DNA of 64,000 nucleotides from Symsagittifera roscoffensis (GCF_963678635.1 NC_087065.1:50786452-50850451); one strand, 5' to 3'. Counted from the stretch's first letter, positions 1 to 10,605 are shown. The notes: generated by a model not told the origin, from the sequence alone. Numbers and translations: made by a program.

Positions 1-330
1 AATTACACCATTTTTTGAAAGATGGTTTGCCTTTAAAATTTGGGTTCTTTTCATAGATGTATAGTATTTCAGTGATTTTTTCAATCAGGTCTGTGTCTGA
101 TTCTTGTATATTATTTATATGTGTAGTATTTGTTTCAATTCGATTAACGTATTGTAGTTTTAGATTTTCTGTTTCTTCGAGTTTCATTGTTTTTTCTGCT
201 TGTTCTAATTTATCTACTAAATTTCTAAAATCTAAATCTGGTTCTCGAATTGAGGAAGGATGAGACGCTCTCTTTTTCATAGCTATTTTCCTTAATTGAG
301 GTGTTAAGATCATCATTAAAAATTCTGTCA
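1..330 (-). pseudogene. gag C-terminal part, copy A (cut by window edge)
   Basis: The frame is open from MTEFLMM at 330 to the window edge. It has the Leu/Lys/Glu-rich segment DFRNLVDKLEQAEKTMKLEE, a likely coiled coil, and ends in SFKKWCN, the first residues of a CCHC zinc knuckle. It corresponds to 9016-8684 of copy B. The upstream part of gag in the same frame is separated by a TAA at 344-346, so this is not an intact gene. Confidence 0.75.
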
Positions 331-343
331 TTTTTGTGTTTTT

Positions 344-1418
344 TTAATCATGTGTATTAAATGAATATGCTTTTCGAACTAGTGTTTCGATTCGTACTGC
401 TAATTTTTTAATTGTTTCATTTGGTAATCTGCGTATTTCGTTGCAAAAAACTCTTTGATGTTGTTTGTTTCTTTCAGAATCAAACATTTTTGAAAACTCT
501 TGTGTAAATCTTTTCCAATCTGATTTTATTTCTATAGGTAGTACTGAAAACCATTTTTGAGCTGCGCCATCTAGTGTTTTTTGTATTAACGCTGTGCGTC
601 TATGTATAATTTTGATGGAGTGGTGTATTAATTGGTTCAGGTCCTATATTTAAAATTAAATTTGCTGTGACTGCATATAAGTAATCTTCTACAGAATATT
701 CAGGGTCTGTTCCTGAGAATACCATCAGTGGTTTATTCGATGTTAATGATGATCCACCCATGAGGTATGGATTCATAGTCATCTGTAGTGATTCTGCGGC
801 ATTTGGCTTTTGTGAAAAATTTGAAAGTTGATTTTTTGTTATTTCGTGTTGCTGGAGGTAATATGGAAGCGGTATTTCATTTTGCATTTGATTTGGTTGA
901 TAGTATGCAGGGTTTTGTGGCTGTATCGGTTGAAAAGGTTGTGTGTTAAATTGGTTTTGTATATGCATTTGTTGTGGATTTTGTGTATCTGTTGAATTTT
1001 GTGGGAAAATTTTCATATTTTGGGATGGAAGAGATTGTCGCGGTCTTTGTGTGCGATATTTTCTAGTATATGGTGCAAACATATCTGGTTGATAGTAATC
1101 ATCATCATCAGATGATAAGTTATTTGTGTTATAAGGTTTCTGTTGTTTATTCTTATTTTGTTGAAAAACTGGATAATTTTCACTATAATCCTGTGGAGGG
1201 TGTGGATTATCTGGGAAATTTACTGAATTGGTTGATGTATTTGGGAGATTCCAATAATGGGAAAATACGTGATTTAATTTTTGTGTATTTTTTTGGGGGG
1301 GTTGATTTGATTTTTGTTGGTGTGCATAATTATAATTGTGTTCTGTAAAAGTGTTTTTTGTGAACGTTTTTCGTGTTTTTGACGATTTTGTCATTGGTCT
1401 ATATGTCTGATAGTCCAT
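344..1418 (-). pseudogene. gag N-terminal and capsid part, copy A
   Basis: The open frame 1418-600 encodes a Gln/Asn/Pro-rich protein (many QNPQQ and PFQPIQPQNP stretches) ending with a capsid-like start, DPEYSVEDYLYAVTANLIL. At about 600 the frame is lost. The next frame continues with LIQKTLDGAAQKWFSVLP and later RRLPNETIKKLAVRIETLV, which fit the retrotransposon Gag capsid domain. It then hits a TAA at 344-346. The break at 600 and the stop are both shared with copy B, so they predate the copies. Confidence 0.75.
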
Positions 1419-1798
1419 ATGTGAATATTTTGGAGCAACCCAAGGTTTAACGGTTGACTGTAAGGTTACCTGTGGTAGGAATGTATTTGTATTCTTTGGT
1501 GTTGTGAGATTTGGACGTATTGGTGAAATACTTTGTTGTGTAGTTGTTACTGTTTTTTGGACTACTTCTTCATTTATGAAGTGTGATGGTGTTTGAATAT
1601 CTTGCTGTGTAAGATTTCTGGTTCCATTGAGATTTTCATTATGAATGACTGTTGAATTTAAGCTGTTATTTCGAGTATCAGGTAAAAATGTATTATAATT
1701 TCATGGTGTTGCGTCAATCGTTAATGTTATTACTTTTATATAATCTCTGTGAAAAGATATTGCACTTATCGCTTTACTAAAGATATCTTGTGGAATAT

Positions 1799-2020
1799 TT
1801 ATAAATGCTGGATGAGAACATTTAGGGTCCCAAACGTAATCTTATTGTCATTGGTACTTTGAGGTCGGAAATTTTTTCTTGCCTGTGAAATTAAATCTAG
1901 GTTGTGGGTAAAATAATCTATTATAAACCATGCTAAAATTTTTTGAAAATCACGTTTAGTGTTTTGTGAGACATCATTATTGGTGAAATTTTTGCGGATT
2001 ATATGTAAAAATGATGACAA
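1799..2020 (-). pseudogene. gag-associated fragment, copy A
   Basis: A 73-codon frame (FLHIIRKNFTNNDVSQNTKR and so on) duplicated in copy B at 10531-10310 with few changes. It lies between the N-terminal ORF and the Gln/Asn-rich gag ORF and is probably part of the same ancestral gag frame. No domain is recognised. Confidence 0.45.
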
Positions 2021-2119
2021 TATTGTGATTTCGTTTCTTATTTTTGTATTTTTGGATGTTTCTGTTGGTGATGTGCTTTGAACTTCTGTTTTTTTCTAAT
2101 ATAGATATATAACTATATA

Positions 2120-2521
2120 TTATTGCAAAATAATTTCGTTAGTGAATATTGAGTTTGCTCTTTGTGATTTATGATATTGTATGCTTTTGATGTATTCTAT
2201 GAATACTTTCGAAAATTCTAAATCTATATCGTCTGTTTGAATTACATATTTGTTATGAGCTGTTTGTGGTGTGCTGAATTCTATGGTGTAGATTCCATAT
2301 TGTTGTTTTAGGTTACATATGTCTTTTAGATAATTTTCTATAATTTGTCTTTTGATTCTTACATCCGGGAATTCTGCTTTGCATGGACTGATTCCTGGTT
2401 CAAACAAGTTTATGAGTAAGTTCTTACAAAATTGTGTTTGTCCTCTATCATGGAGTGAATCTATAAGAAAGGGAAAAACTGCTTCTTCATCTGGACTTTC
2501 GTCACTTTGAGTGTGGCTCAT
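2120..2521 (-). CDS. Gag N-terminal ORF, copy A (133 aa)
   Basis: The ORF starts MSHTQSDESPDEEAVFPFLI and has an acidic N-terminus followed by a neutral, partly helical region (YLKDICNLKQQYGIYTIEFS). It is the first ORF after the terminal-repeat segment on the minus strand, where gag is expected. The near-identical copy B ORF is at 11031-10606. The C-terminal few residues differ because the two frames run into different indels. No recognised domain. Confidence 0.5.
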   Translation of the reverse strand: MSHTQSDESPDEEAVFPFLIDSLHDRGQTQFCKNLLINLFEPGISPCKAEFPDVRIKRQIIENYLKDICNLKQQYGIYTIEFSTPQTAHNKYVIQTDDIDLEFSKVFIEYIKSIQYHKSQRANSIFTNEIILQ

Positions 2522-2599
2522 TTTTTCGTTTGATGACTGTTAATATATAACTATCAATATGTCTAATTGGTTGATTCCAATTATATAGGTGTACTGGTT

Positions 2600-3362
2600 T
2601 GTGTACAGGGTTGGAGAATAGTAAATCGATCCACAAGGTTCAGGTAAAATTAGAACGCAAGTAGTTCGTTAGATACTATTTTAAACTTACTAAGTCTAAG
2701 ATCTATCCTGGGTCTGGTAAAAGGAGGGTTCAAGTGAAGGATGAATAACCGAAGTTCTTCACTGTTTAGCCTAATTTGAATGGTTAGTGTTATTAAAAAT
2801 TTCCATTAGTCCTGGGTTTGTTGAAAAGGTTGGCTAGTGAATCGACGTTTGAGGTCGTTAGACACTTATTAAGTGGGTGGGGGAGAACAAAAGTGTTTTT
2901 TTTATCCAAGGATAAGCCTGGATGATCAGAATTAAAACTTAATGAAATAGAAAATTTATTAAGATCCAAGGATAAGCCTTGATGATCTGGTTTAAAATTA
3001 AGTAAATTTAAGTTTAAACTGGTTTAAATTTATTTGATATAAAGTTTAAGTTTGATATGATGTTAGTTAGCTTATGATTGCTGTTATGTTTAGGTGATGA
3101 AGCTGGAACAACAGGATGATTTATATATACTAACAATTTATTGTCATGCTACTAATTTTTATTTTTATTTTTAATAAATATTTTTCAAACAACTATGTTT
3201 TATATCATACTGCAGAAGTTGAGAAAACGATCTGAGCTCTTTTTTTCAATCGTTATTGTACATTAGTAATTTTGTTTAGCGCCTGAAATAATCATGAAGA
3301 TTTTCTTCAAAATTTTATGTTTAAGTGAAAATCTAAATTCATTGCTAATAAGATTCGAAATA
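2600..3362 (-). repeat. Terminal-repeat candidate between the two retroelement copies
   Basis: About 750 bp, nearly identical to 11694-12450. It contains two copies of a CCAAGGATAAGCC motif (about 2909 and 2969) and AT-rich promoter-like sequence. It lies 3' to the last ORF of copy B and 5' to the gag of copy A, the position of a shared LTR. Exact LTR ends (TG...CA), primer-binding site and target duplication could not be fixed. The last residues of the 3307-4203 ORF overlap it. It may therefore be an LTR, or the edge of a tandem duplication. Confidence 0.6.
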
Positions 3363-4203
3363 TAAAATAATGATAATAAGCTGTCCAATGGAGTGTTGGC
3401 ATTAGAACGTGCTCATCGACAAAATTGCGTGTATCGTTAGCGGTGGTGGGTGTATTCAATGTATATTGTGAAAATGAGGGTAATGTGATTTCGAGAAAAT
3501 TTTTTGTGTTTGTGTGTTCTGAGTGATTTATATAATCGCGGGCTGTTTCGGGTTTGGTTGGGAATGGGTGATTTGGAAATTTTCGTTTAAAAGTGCGATG
3601 AGCTCGGTTAGTACTGGTAGGTGTTTCAGTGGATGTGGATGATTGTGCTAATGACGGAGTGTAAGCTGAAGAGGGTGTAGGAGTTGGTGGGTTTGAGGAT
3701 GTTATTGTAGATGATAGTTGCTGTATTGTAAGGGTGTTGGGGTGTATTAATTGTTGTTGTAAAGTTATAAAATTGTCGAGTTCTGTGGAAATTTGGATGT
3801 TATCCGGGGAGTTATTTTGTGATCTGTCGGAATGAAATGGAGAATAGGTTGTGGTTACTTGGGAAGCATAAGAAGGAGTGGAAAAGGATGGGAGTGGATG
3901 AGTGGATTGGATGGGTTGAAAAAGGGGTTGCGAAAAAACTGAGGAGATGGTCTGGGTATGGGTAGAGGGAGATAGTTCGGATTCTGCAAATTCGTCGGGG
4001 GTTTCTACATTTGCGTTATTAAATTGTGAGATAGTATGAAAAACTGAAATATCTGAGTTAGTATCAGAATTCGTGCTTGATGATATAATAATAATTGGAA
4101 AATCGGGTGGTGGGAAAGCAAAAAGTGGGATAATTGGGATTTGAGTTTGTAGGTTGGCTGGGTGGAAATTTGAGCGATGGAGGGATCTAAGTTGTCGGCT
4201 CAT
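3307..4203 (-). CDS. Ser/Thr/Pro-rich ORF of retroelement (298 aa)
   Basis: Starts MSRQLRSLHRSNFHPANLQ. The body is extremely rich in Ser, Thr, Pro and Gln (for example TSSNPPTPTPSSAYTPSLAQ), suggesting a disordered or heavily glycosylated protein. A slightly more ordered C-terminus follows (NFLEITLPSFSQYTLN). It lies after the env-like region and is the only long intact frame there. No homology is recognised. It could be a fourth element gene or an env-associated accessory ORF. Confidence 0.5.
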   Translation of the reverse strand: MSRQLRSLHRSNFHPANLQTQIPIIPLFAFPPPDFPIIIISSSTNSDTNSDISVFHTISQFNNANVETPDEFAESELSPSTHTQTISSVFSQPLFQPIQSTHPLPSFSTPSYASQVTTTYSPFHSDRSQNNSPDNIQISTELDNFITLQQQLIHPNTLTIQQLSSTITSSNPPTPTPSSAYTPSLAQSSTSTETPTSTNRAHRTFKRKFPNHPFPTKPETARDYINHSEHTNTKNFLEITLPSFSQYTLNTPTTANDTRNFVDEHVLMPTLHWTAYYHYFIFRILLAMNLDFHLNIKF

Positions 4204-4289
4204 CGTGGGCTAAAAAATGATTATTTTGAGATTGAAAAGTGGTGGTGTGAGGTTGTTTTATAATTTGTTCATATGTATTATCATTTTGT

Positions 4290-4800
4290 GAATGATTTGT
4301 CATTATGTGCTGAATAGGGCTTTGCGCTGTATTTGGTCTAAAATTTGGTTATTTGTGATTGCTAGGTTTCGAAAATTTTGGGGAACTAATGATAATGGAT
4401 GGTTTTGTCGTAGGGTTGGTATCTGTGGTGCTGTAGGTGTTGTATCTACATTATTATGTTCTTCGTTATATGTATTTAGTCCTGTGGATATTTTTGTATT
4501 CTATTCCTTTATTTGTGCATCTAGAAGTATTTTGTTAATTGATGGTGAAAAAATTCCAAAAAATCCTGCAAATAGTATACGTGCTACGATTGCTTGTCGG
4601 TTTACTTGTGTGTGTATAGCGCATGTGTTACAGATTCCTTTTAACAGTGAGAAAAGAAATCCTATAAAATTAAACATGGCATATGAGATAGTTAATTTTT
4701 CTAAGATGTAATAGGGCCATCCTAGAAAAGCTAGAATTTCGTTCTTTAGGGTGACAAAACTGAAAAATTTATAGGTGAAGTATCCTGTGGTCTATACTTT
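4290..4800 (-). pseudogene. Env-like C-terminal membrane segment and tail
   Basis: On the minus strand a frame without a start codon is open from about 4780 down to a TAG at 4501-4503. It contains two hydrophobic stretches, ISYAMFNFIGFLFSLLKGI and IVARILFAGFFGIFSPSI, separated by a Cys-containing loop (CNTCAIHT). After the TAG, about 200 bp could be read as a polar tail. This arrangement fits the membrane anchor of an envelope glycoprotein. The assignment rests on position and hydrophobicity only. Confidence 0.5.
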
Positions 4801-4807
4801 TCACCGT

Positions 4808-6115
4808 TTAACTATATGTAGTCTTTGATATCTTTAAAATATCCGCTGTAGTCTTGTGTATAAATATCTGCAAATCCTCGGTTTCGGCAAGTTTTCTTAA
4901 ATTCTGGTCGATTGATTGGCGTTGTATTGTGTCCATTTGTGTTAATAATTCCTGAAACTGTTGTGTTCTAATGTGATGTTGTATATCAGATTTAGAACAT
5001 ATTCCAATTGATTGTAAATCAATATTTGGATTACGGGCGATAGCTCTGATGCTTTCGGGTGAAAACTTTTTGAGTGGTTGCATTAATGTAGGATACGGTG
5101 TAAGTAGGTAGTATTTATCTTCGTCAGGGTTTAATTGAACGAATTGTGGCTATTTTCTGATCCACATAGGACTGCGGTATCCCAAGAATATGTTCGTCTT
5201 GAAAGCGTGTCGACAAAATGTACTTTATTTTTATAGAATATAGGGATTCTTTTATAACAACGTTTGTCTTCGAAAACATATAATGGTGATACTTTTTTGA
5301 TGCAAGTATAAAACCATAAAATGTTTCCTTAGTAACCAAAAAAATTTGATCTGTTTCCTGATAATAAGTATCCTGCGTAAGGTATTTTTAGTACTGCTAA
5401 TGCGAGTGATTGTAATATTTGTGTTCGTTCTAATTCGCATAGTTGATGGAGTGTTTCTAATTCAGAAAGTGACATTTCCTGGAAAATTCTACTAATTGTA
5501 TAGTCTAATTTCATGTCTAAGTGGATATCATAATGATTATTACTAAAATAGGTGCTATTCTTTAGTGATAATTCTTGTAAACGTGTGCTTTTACTGTCAT
5601 ATGGTTTTAGTTTTCCACCAGGTTGACCTTTGCTTTTACCTCTGCCGAAAGTTAACTGGGACGTATGATGTTCCTTTGTTAATAGGGTGACTTGTGGCAT
5701 AAGGGTCAAATTTTATTTTTCCAGTGGTCAAGTCGAAACCTTTTTCGTATTCGACAAGTATTTCAGAGTATTGTGTTTTATAAAGTGGATTGCTATATTT
5801 ACATGCAAATTCTGTTTCGTGATAGTTTTGAAAACGTGTTACTTTATTTTCTATATCATGGATGTTTTTGAAATCAGTTCTTTGTTTACGAGATGGGTCC
5901 ACTTGTTCGTATGGGATTGATTCAATAAATATTTTTCATGAAATTTTATCATTCGAGCGTGTATTTTTGCTACTTGAAATGTTGTGCATGTATCTTCGGG
6001 AAACCAAACAATTGTTGCTTGGGTCCTTGTTGTAGGGTCACAATAACCTTGATCATTTTTACAGGGTAATCTGATTCCTTGATAGATCATGGTGTTATAT
6101 ATATTGTTGATTTCC
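4808..6115 (-). pseudogene. Env-like ectodomain remnants
   Basis: A chain of overlapping minus-strand frames broken by frameshifts (6123-5851, 5902-5636, 5709-5329, 5339-5124, 5083-4808). Cysteine-bearing motifs such as GIRLPCKNDQGYCDP, EFACKYSNP and KRCYKRIPIFYKN occur in order, followed by a Leu/Glu-rich helical part (MSLSELETLHQLCELERTQ). Position between pol and the hydrophobic anchor suggests an envelope-type glycoprotein. The family was not identified. At least four frame breaks exclude expression as one protein. Confidence 0.45.
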
Positions 6116-7140
6116 AATAACAAATTGTGTTAAACGTCGTGATTGTTCATCTAGTGGCATTTGATTATTTGCACTATTCATATCTGCGGTTGTGAAGTAT
6201 TTACCATTTATCTTTGTTAAGATAACTTGTATTAGTTCAATAGGCCAATTGCATTTGGATTCGTCAATTAGTGAATTGAGGTAACTAGCGTCTAAAACTA
6301 TTTTTAGTGATTCACCTTTTGCTAGAATGATAACAGGATTAATGAAGGTGTTTCCTTTTGGTTGTTCTTCTTTATTTACCGGTGAGATAATTTCGTATTG
6401 TTCTAAAATATCAATTAATCTACTTACCTTGTCGTGTAAGTGAATCGGTACTTTACTTGCTCTTTGTTTTTTGAAAACTGCGTCAGGTTTTAATGGGAGA
6501 TGTAGTGATGAACTGATTTTTCCAACGTCAAATTTTGATGTTGCGTAAACTGTTGAATATTTTAACAGTTGTTTTGCTAATTTGTCAAATTCATCTTGTG
6601 TGATTTGTGAGTGTTAAAAAATAAACATTGTTAAAAATTTTTGTTGTTCTTTTGTGTAATTTGTTATAATAAATGTCGGTTGAAAAGATGGTGTTTTTGT
6701 GAAATAATCTGTATTTCTTTTTTCATTACTTATTATATTATTTATGGATAATTCTGTTAAGAATTGTTGATTGACAAATATCTAATAGTTGTAATATAGT
6801 ATTTACTCGATAGGCTACTTCAATTATAGGTGAAATTGTAGCATTTGTTTCGCAATATCCTAAAAATCCTAAGGGGTAATGTTATTTGATATGGTGTATT
6901 GTTAGACACATGTAATGAAATAATCTCGGAATTCGTATTTTTTGAGTATTTTATACATGAGATTGTAATTTTGAAGAATTTGTGAATAGGTTTCAATTCG
7001 AAGTCTGACATAAAAAGTTGTTGTTTGTTTTGACTTTTGTCATACTGATGAACTTGTTTTATTGAAAAATTATATATATTTCCTGATAAAGGTTTCAGGT
7101 GTTTCCGTTTTTGATTGTAAATGGGGTAAATTTTTAAGAA
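6116..7140 (-). pseudogene. Reverse transcriptase, N-terminal part only
   Basis: Minus-strand reading gives LKPDAVFKKQRASKVPIHLH, LIDILEQYEIISPVNKEEQP, then NPVIILAKGESLKIVLDASY and FTTADMNSANNQMPLDEQ. These are the fingers and palm motif A of a Ty3-type RT, with the first catalytic Asp in TTADM. The frame is broken by a TAA at about 6614-6616 and by further stops near 6723-6735. Shortly after QFVIGNQQ the sequence jumps into env-like coding. The YxDD box, RNase H and integrase are absent. Confidence 0.8.
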
Positions 7141-7175
7141 AAATGGTGGTTGTTTGTTTATTCTTTGGAAGAATA

Positions 7176-7841
7176 TTAAGGCTGTGTTTTTTGTTTTGTA
7201 TATTTGTCTTTGATATGGATTTTACTAATTAAGATATTTATTGTTGGTATATTTTTAGTAATAAATGGTATGCCAATGATATTGTGCTTAATATCAGTAA
7301 TATGAAATGTTTGTTTAAACGGTTTGTTCAAAATCTTGCTTTCTTCCATTGTTCTTGTGGGAAGGAGGAATAATTGGATTTTTCCATAGTTCACTAATGT
7401 TGATCTTTGTGCTGTTGCCAATTTACTAGATGTTTCAAGAGGTGTTAAATTTGGGTGTAGTGTTTTAATTTTATTCCATGTGGGAATATTAATTATATTT
7501 GATTCTGCTCCTGAGTCGATTAAAAAATCAATTTCAAGATCTGGTGGTTGAAATTCTTTACTTCTTGGACTCTCTAAGAGAAATGGGATTGTCCAAATTT
7601 TTTCTCTTGGTTGTTCTTTTTGTATATTTTGATAAATATGTTTTGTGTTTGAGCATTGTGTTTCAACTTTTTTATCAGGTTTAATTACCGTGTTAATTTT
7701 GTCTACTTGTGTAGTTTGTGTATTATTATTAATAGGTCCAATGTAGTAATTATGAAGGAGTTCCAGTTGATTTTCATATATATGTGAAGTAAAAGGTTGT
7801 TCGTATATGATAGGTTCATAGTCGTTTTCGACTGTTATCAT
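7176..7841 (-). CDS. Retroviral-type aspartic protease ORF
   Basis: A 221-residue frame. After a low-complexity N-terminus it carries LEIDFLIDSGAESNIINIPT, the retropepsin active-site motif with catalytic Asp in DSGA. An IGIPFITK segment near the C-terminus fits the second conserved part of the fold. It lies between gag and RT as in Ty3/gypsy elements. The frame looks intact but its neighbours are broken, so it is probably a fossil. The C-terminal reading frame continues with stops into 7100. Confidence 0.8.
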   Translation of the reverse strand: MITVENDYEPIIYEQPFTSHIYENQLELLHNYYIGPINNNTQTTQVDKINTVIKPDKKVETQCSNTKHIYQNIQKEQPREKIWTIPFLLESPRSKEFQPPDLEIDFLIDSGAESNIINIPTWNKIKTLHPNLTPLETSSKLATAQRSTLVNYGKIQLFLLPTRTMEESKILNKPFKQTFHITDIKHNIIGIPFITKNIPTINILISKIHIKDKYTKQKTQP

Positions 7842-7903
7842 GTTTACAGAGATGGTATTACCTGTATCACTTTCAGTGTCTGATGATTCACAATTAATGT
7901 GAT

Positions 7904-9016
7904 TTAGTTGTAGTTCATTACTTCCTGTGTCATCAATACCTGGAGGGTCTGATATTGTTTCTTCATTTGACTGTACTTGATTAATATGTCTTTGATGTTT
8001 TGGTGTACTACTTCTGTATCGATGTTTAGAATTATTATAATGGTTATTATTCCTATTTGGTGACTTGGAATAATTTCTATATTGATTATTTTAACTTGAA
8101 TTTCGATTTTGTGAATTATTCCGTGATCTGTTTTGATAATTGTCATTTGATCTGTGATAGTTTGATCTATTATATGAGTTATTTCTTGATCGATTGTTCG
8201 GGTAATTCTGATTTCGATTGTTCGAATAACTTCTATTCCGATTATGTGAATAGTTTCTATTTCTGTTGTATAATGAGTTTCGTGATCTATCATTAGAATA
8301 GTGTCTTTTCCTTGGGTTTGAATGGGAACTGGATGCAGAAACAAATTCTGTTGTGTTTGAATTCGATCGTGAATAGTTATTTTGGTTATTTTGGCTATTC
8401 GATCGGCTATGTCTAATTTGTGAGAAATTTCGTGAATTTCTTTGTTCGGGCGATCTACCTCATAACTTGAGCTATATGGTGATTGGTTTCTTGAGTAATT
8501 TGAGTTACTTGGAAGTGGTTTTCCTGAACTATTATTACTATATATATTTTTGTTTGATAGATTTTGATCTTTTTTCATGTATTGATAGAATGATTTACTT
8601 GGTTCTTTGCGTGTTTGAGGTTTATTCTGATTATCTTGTTGTTTTTGTCTATATTCGGCGATACTGTGTCCGTATCTTTGGCAATAATTACACCATTTTT
8701 TGAAAGATGGTTTGCCTTTAAAATTTGGGTTCTTTTCATAGATGTATAGTATTTCAGTGTTTTTTTCAATCAGGTCTGTGTCTGATTCTTGTATATTATT
8801 TATATGTGTAGTATTTGTTTCAATTCGATTAACGTATTGTAGTTTTAGATTTTCTGTTTCTTCGAGTTTCATTGTTTTTTCTGCTTGTTCTAATTTATAT
8901 ACTAAATTTCTAAAATCTAAATCTGGTTCTCGAATTGAGGAAGGATGAGACGCTCTCTTTTTCATAGCTATTTTCCTTAATTGAGGTGTTGAGGTCATCA
9001 TTAAAAATTCTGTCAT
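7904..9016 (-). CDS. gag nucleocapsid part, copy B (370 aa)
   Basis: Starts MTEFLMMTSTPQLRKIAMKK and continues with the coiled-coil-like KLEQAEKTMKLEETENLKL. A zinc knuckle follows, written CNYCQRYGHSIAEY: CX2CX4H is present but the last Cys is Tyr. A basic tail with low-complexity Ile/Thr/His repeats comes next, probably a frameshifted reading of an Arg/Ser/Asn-rich stretch at 8057-8450. The start Met is internal to the ancestral gag; upstream coding is cut off by the TAA at 9029-9031. Confidence 0.7.
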   Translation of the reverse strand: MTEFLMMTSTPQLRKIAMKKRASHPSSIREPDLDFRNLVYKLEQAEKTMKLEETENLKLQYVNRIETNTTHINNIQESDTDLIEKNTEILYIYEKNPNFKGKPSFKKWCNYCQRYGHSIAEYRQKQQDNQNKPQTRKEPSKSFYQYMKKDQNLSNKNIYSNNSSGKPLPSNSNYSRNQSPYSSSYEVDRPNKEIHEISHKLDIADRIAKITKITIHDRIQTQQNLFLHPVPIQTQGKDTILMIDHETHYTTEIETIHIIGIEVIRTIEIRITRTIDQEITHIIDQTITDQMTIIKTDHGIIHKIEIQVKIINIEIIPSHQIGIITIIIILNIDTEVVHQNIKDILIKYSQMKKQYQTLQVLMTQEVMNYN

Positions 9017-10074
9017 TTTTGTGTTTTTTTAATCATGTGTATTAAATGAATATGCTTTTCGAACTAGTGTTTCGATTCGTACTGCTAATTTTTTAATTGT
9101 TTCATTTGGTAATCTGCGTATTTCGTTGCAAAAAACTCTTTGATGTTGTTTGTTTCTTTCAGAATCAAACATTTTTGAAAACTCTTGTGTAAATCTTTTC
9201 CAATCTGATTTTATTTCTATAGGTAGTACTGAAAACCATTTTTGAGCTGCGCCGTCTAGTGTTTTTTGTATTAACGCTGTGCGTCTATGTATAATTTTGA
9301 TGGAGTGGTGTATTAATTGGTTCAGATTCTATATTTAAAATTAAATTTGCTGTGACTGCATATAAGTAATCTTCTACAGAATATTCAGGGTTTGTTTCTG
9401 AGAATACCATCAGTGGTTTATTCGATGTTAATGATGATCCACCCATGAGGTATGGATTCATAGTCATCTGTAGTGATTCTGCGGCATTTGGCATTTGTGA
9501 AAAATTTGAAAGTTGATTTTTTGTTATTTCGTGTTGCTGGAGGTAATATGGAAGCGGTATTTCATTTTGCATTTGATTTGGTTGATAGTATGCAGGGTTT
9601 TGTGGCTGTATCGGTTGAAAAGGTTGTGTGTTAAATTGGTTTTGTATATGCATTTGTTGTGGATTTTGTGTATCTGTTGAATTTTGTGGGAAAATTTTCA
9701 TATTTTGGGATAGAAGAGATTGTCGCGGTCTTTGTGTGCGATATTCTCTAGTAATCATCATCATCAGATGATAAGTTATTTGTGTTATAAGGTTTCTGTT
9801 GTTTATTCTTATTTTGTTGAAAAACTGGATAATTTTCACTATAATCCTGTGGAGGGTGTGGATTATCTGGGAAATTTACTGAATTGGTTGATGTATTTGG
9901 GAGATTCCAATAATGGGAACATACGTGATTTAATTTTTGTGTATTTTTTGGGGGGGGTTGATTTGTTTTTTGTTGGTGTGCATAATTATAATTGTGTTCT
10001 GTAAAAGTGTTTTTTGTGAACGTTTTTCGTGTTTTTGACGATTTTGTCATTGGTCTATATGTCTGATAGTCCAT
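9017..10074 (-). pseudogene. gag N-terminal and capsid part, copy B
   Basis: Equivalent to 344-1418. It is split into frames 10074-9748 and 9839-9285 by a 29-bp deletion near 9750 relative to copy A. It then carries the shared frame break near 9285 and the shared TAA at 9029-9031. The capsid-like region in between is collinear with copy A. Confidence 0.7.
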
Positions 10075-10309
10075 ATGTGAGTATTTTGGAGCAACCGAAG
10101 GTTTAACGGTTGACTGTAAGGTTACCTGTGGTAGGAATGTATTTGTATTCTTTGGTGTTGTGAGATTTGGACGTATTGGTGAAATACTTTGTTGTGTAGT
10201 TGTTACTGTTTTTTCAATCGTTTGTCAATCGTTAATGGTATTACTTTTATATAATCTCTGTGAAAAGCTATTGCACTTATCGCTTTACTAAAGATATCTT
10301 GTGGAATAT

Positions 10310-10531
10310 TTATAAATGCTGGATGAGAACATTTAGGGTCCCAAACGTAATCTTATTGTCATTGGTACTTTGAGGTCGGAAATTTTTTCTTGCTTGTGAA
10401 ATTAAATCTAGGTTGTGGGTAAAATAATCTATTATAAACCATGCTAAAATTTTTTGAAAATCATGTTTAGTGTTTTGTGAGACATCATTATTGGTGAAAT
10501 TTTTGCGGATTATATGTAAAAATGTTGACAA
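10310..10531 (-). pseudogene. gag-associated fragment, copy B
   Basis: Same 73-codon frame as 1799-2020. About 170 bp between it and the Gln-rich gag ORF (near 10212) are deleted compared with copy A. Confidence 0.45.
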
Positions 10532-10605
10532 TATTGTGATTTCGTTTCTTACTTTTGTATTTTTGGATGTTTCTGTTGGTGATGTGCTTTGAACTTCTGT
10601 TTTTT

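Larger units (their letters stand above)
1..3362 (-). mobile_element. Retroelement copy A (left, runs off window)
   Basis: Read on the minus strand from about 3362 leftward, this segment has a terminal-repeat-like region and then gag. It is cut by the window edge inside the nucleocapsid zinc knuckle. It aligns collinearly with 8684-12450 (copy B), with scattered substitutions and a few indels. Copy A lacks about 580 bp of leader present in B (11114-11693). It keeps about 170 bp of gag sequence near 1550-1710 and 29 bp near 1065-1095 that B has lost. It lies head-to-tail with copy B. Confidence 0.8.

Noticed and set aside
1070-1348. Plus-strand ORFs in the gag regions (also 8057-8296, 8467-8703, 8742-8948, 9720-10004)
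   Set aside because: They are the complements of minus-strand gag coding and recur in both copies for that reason.
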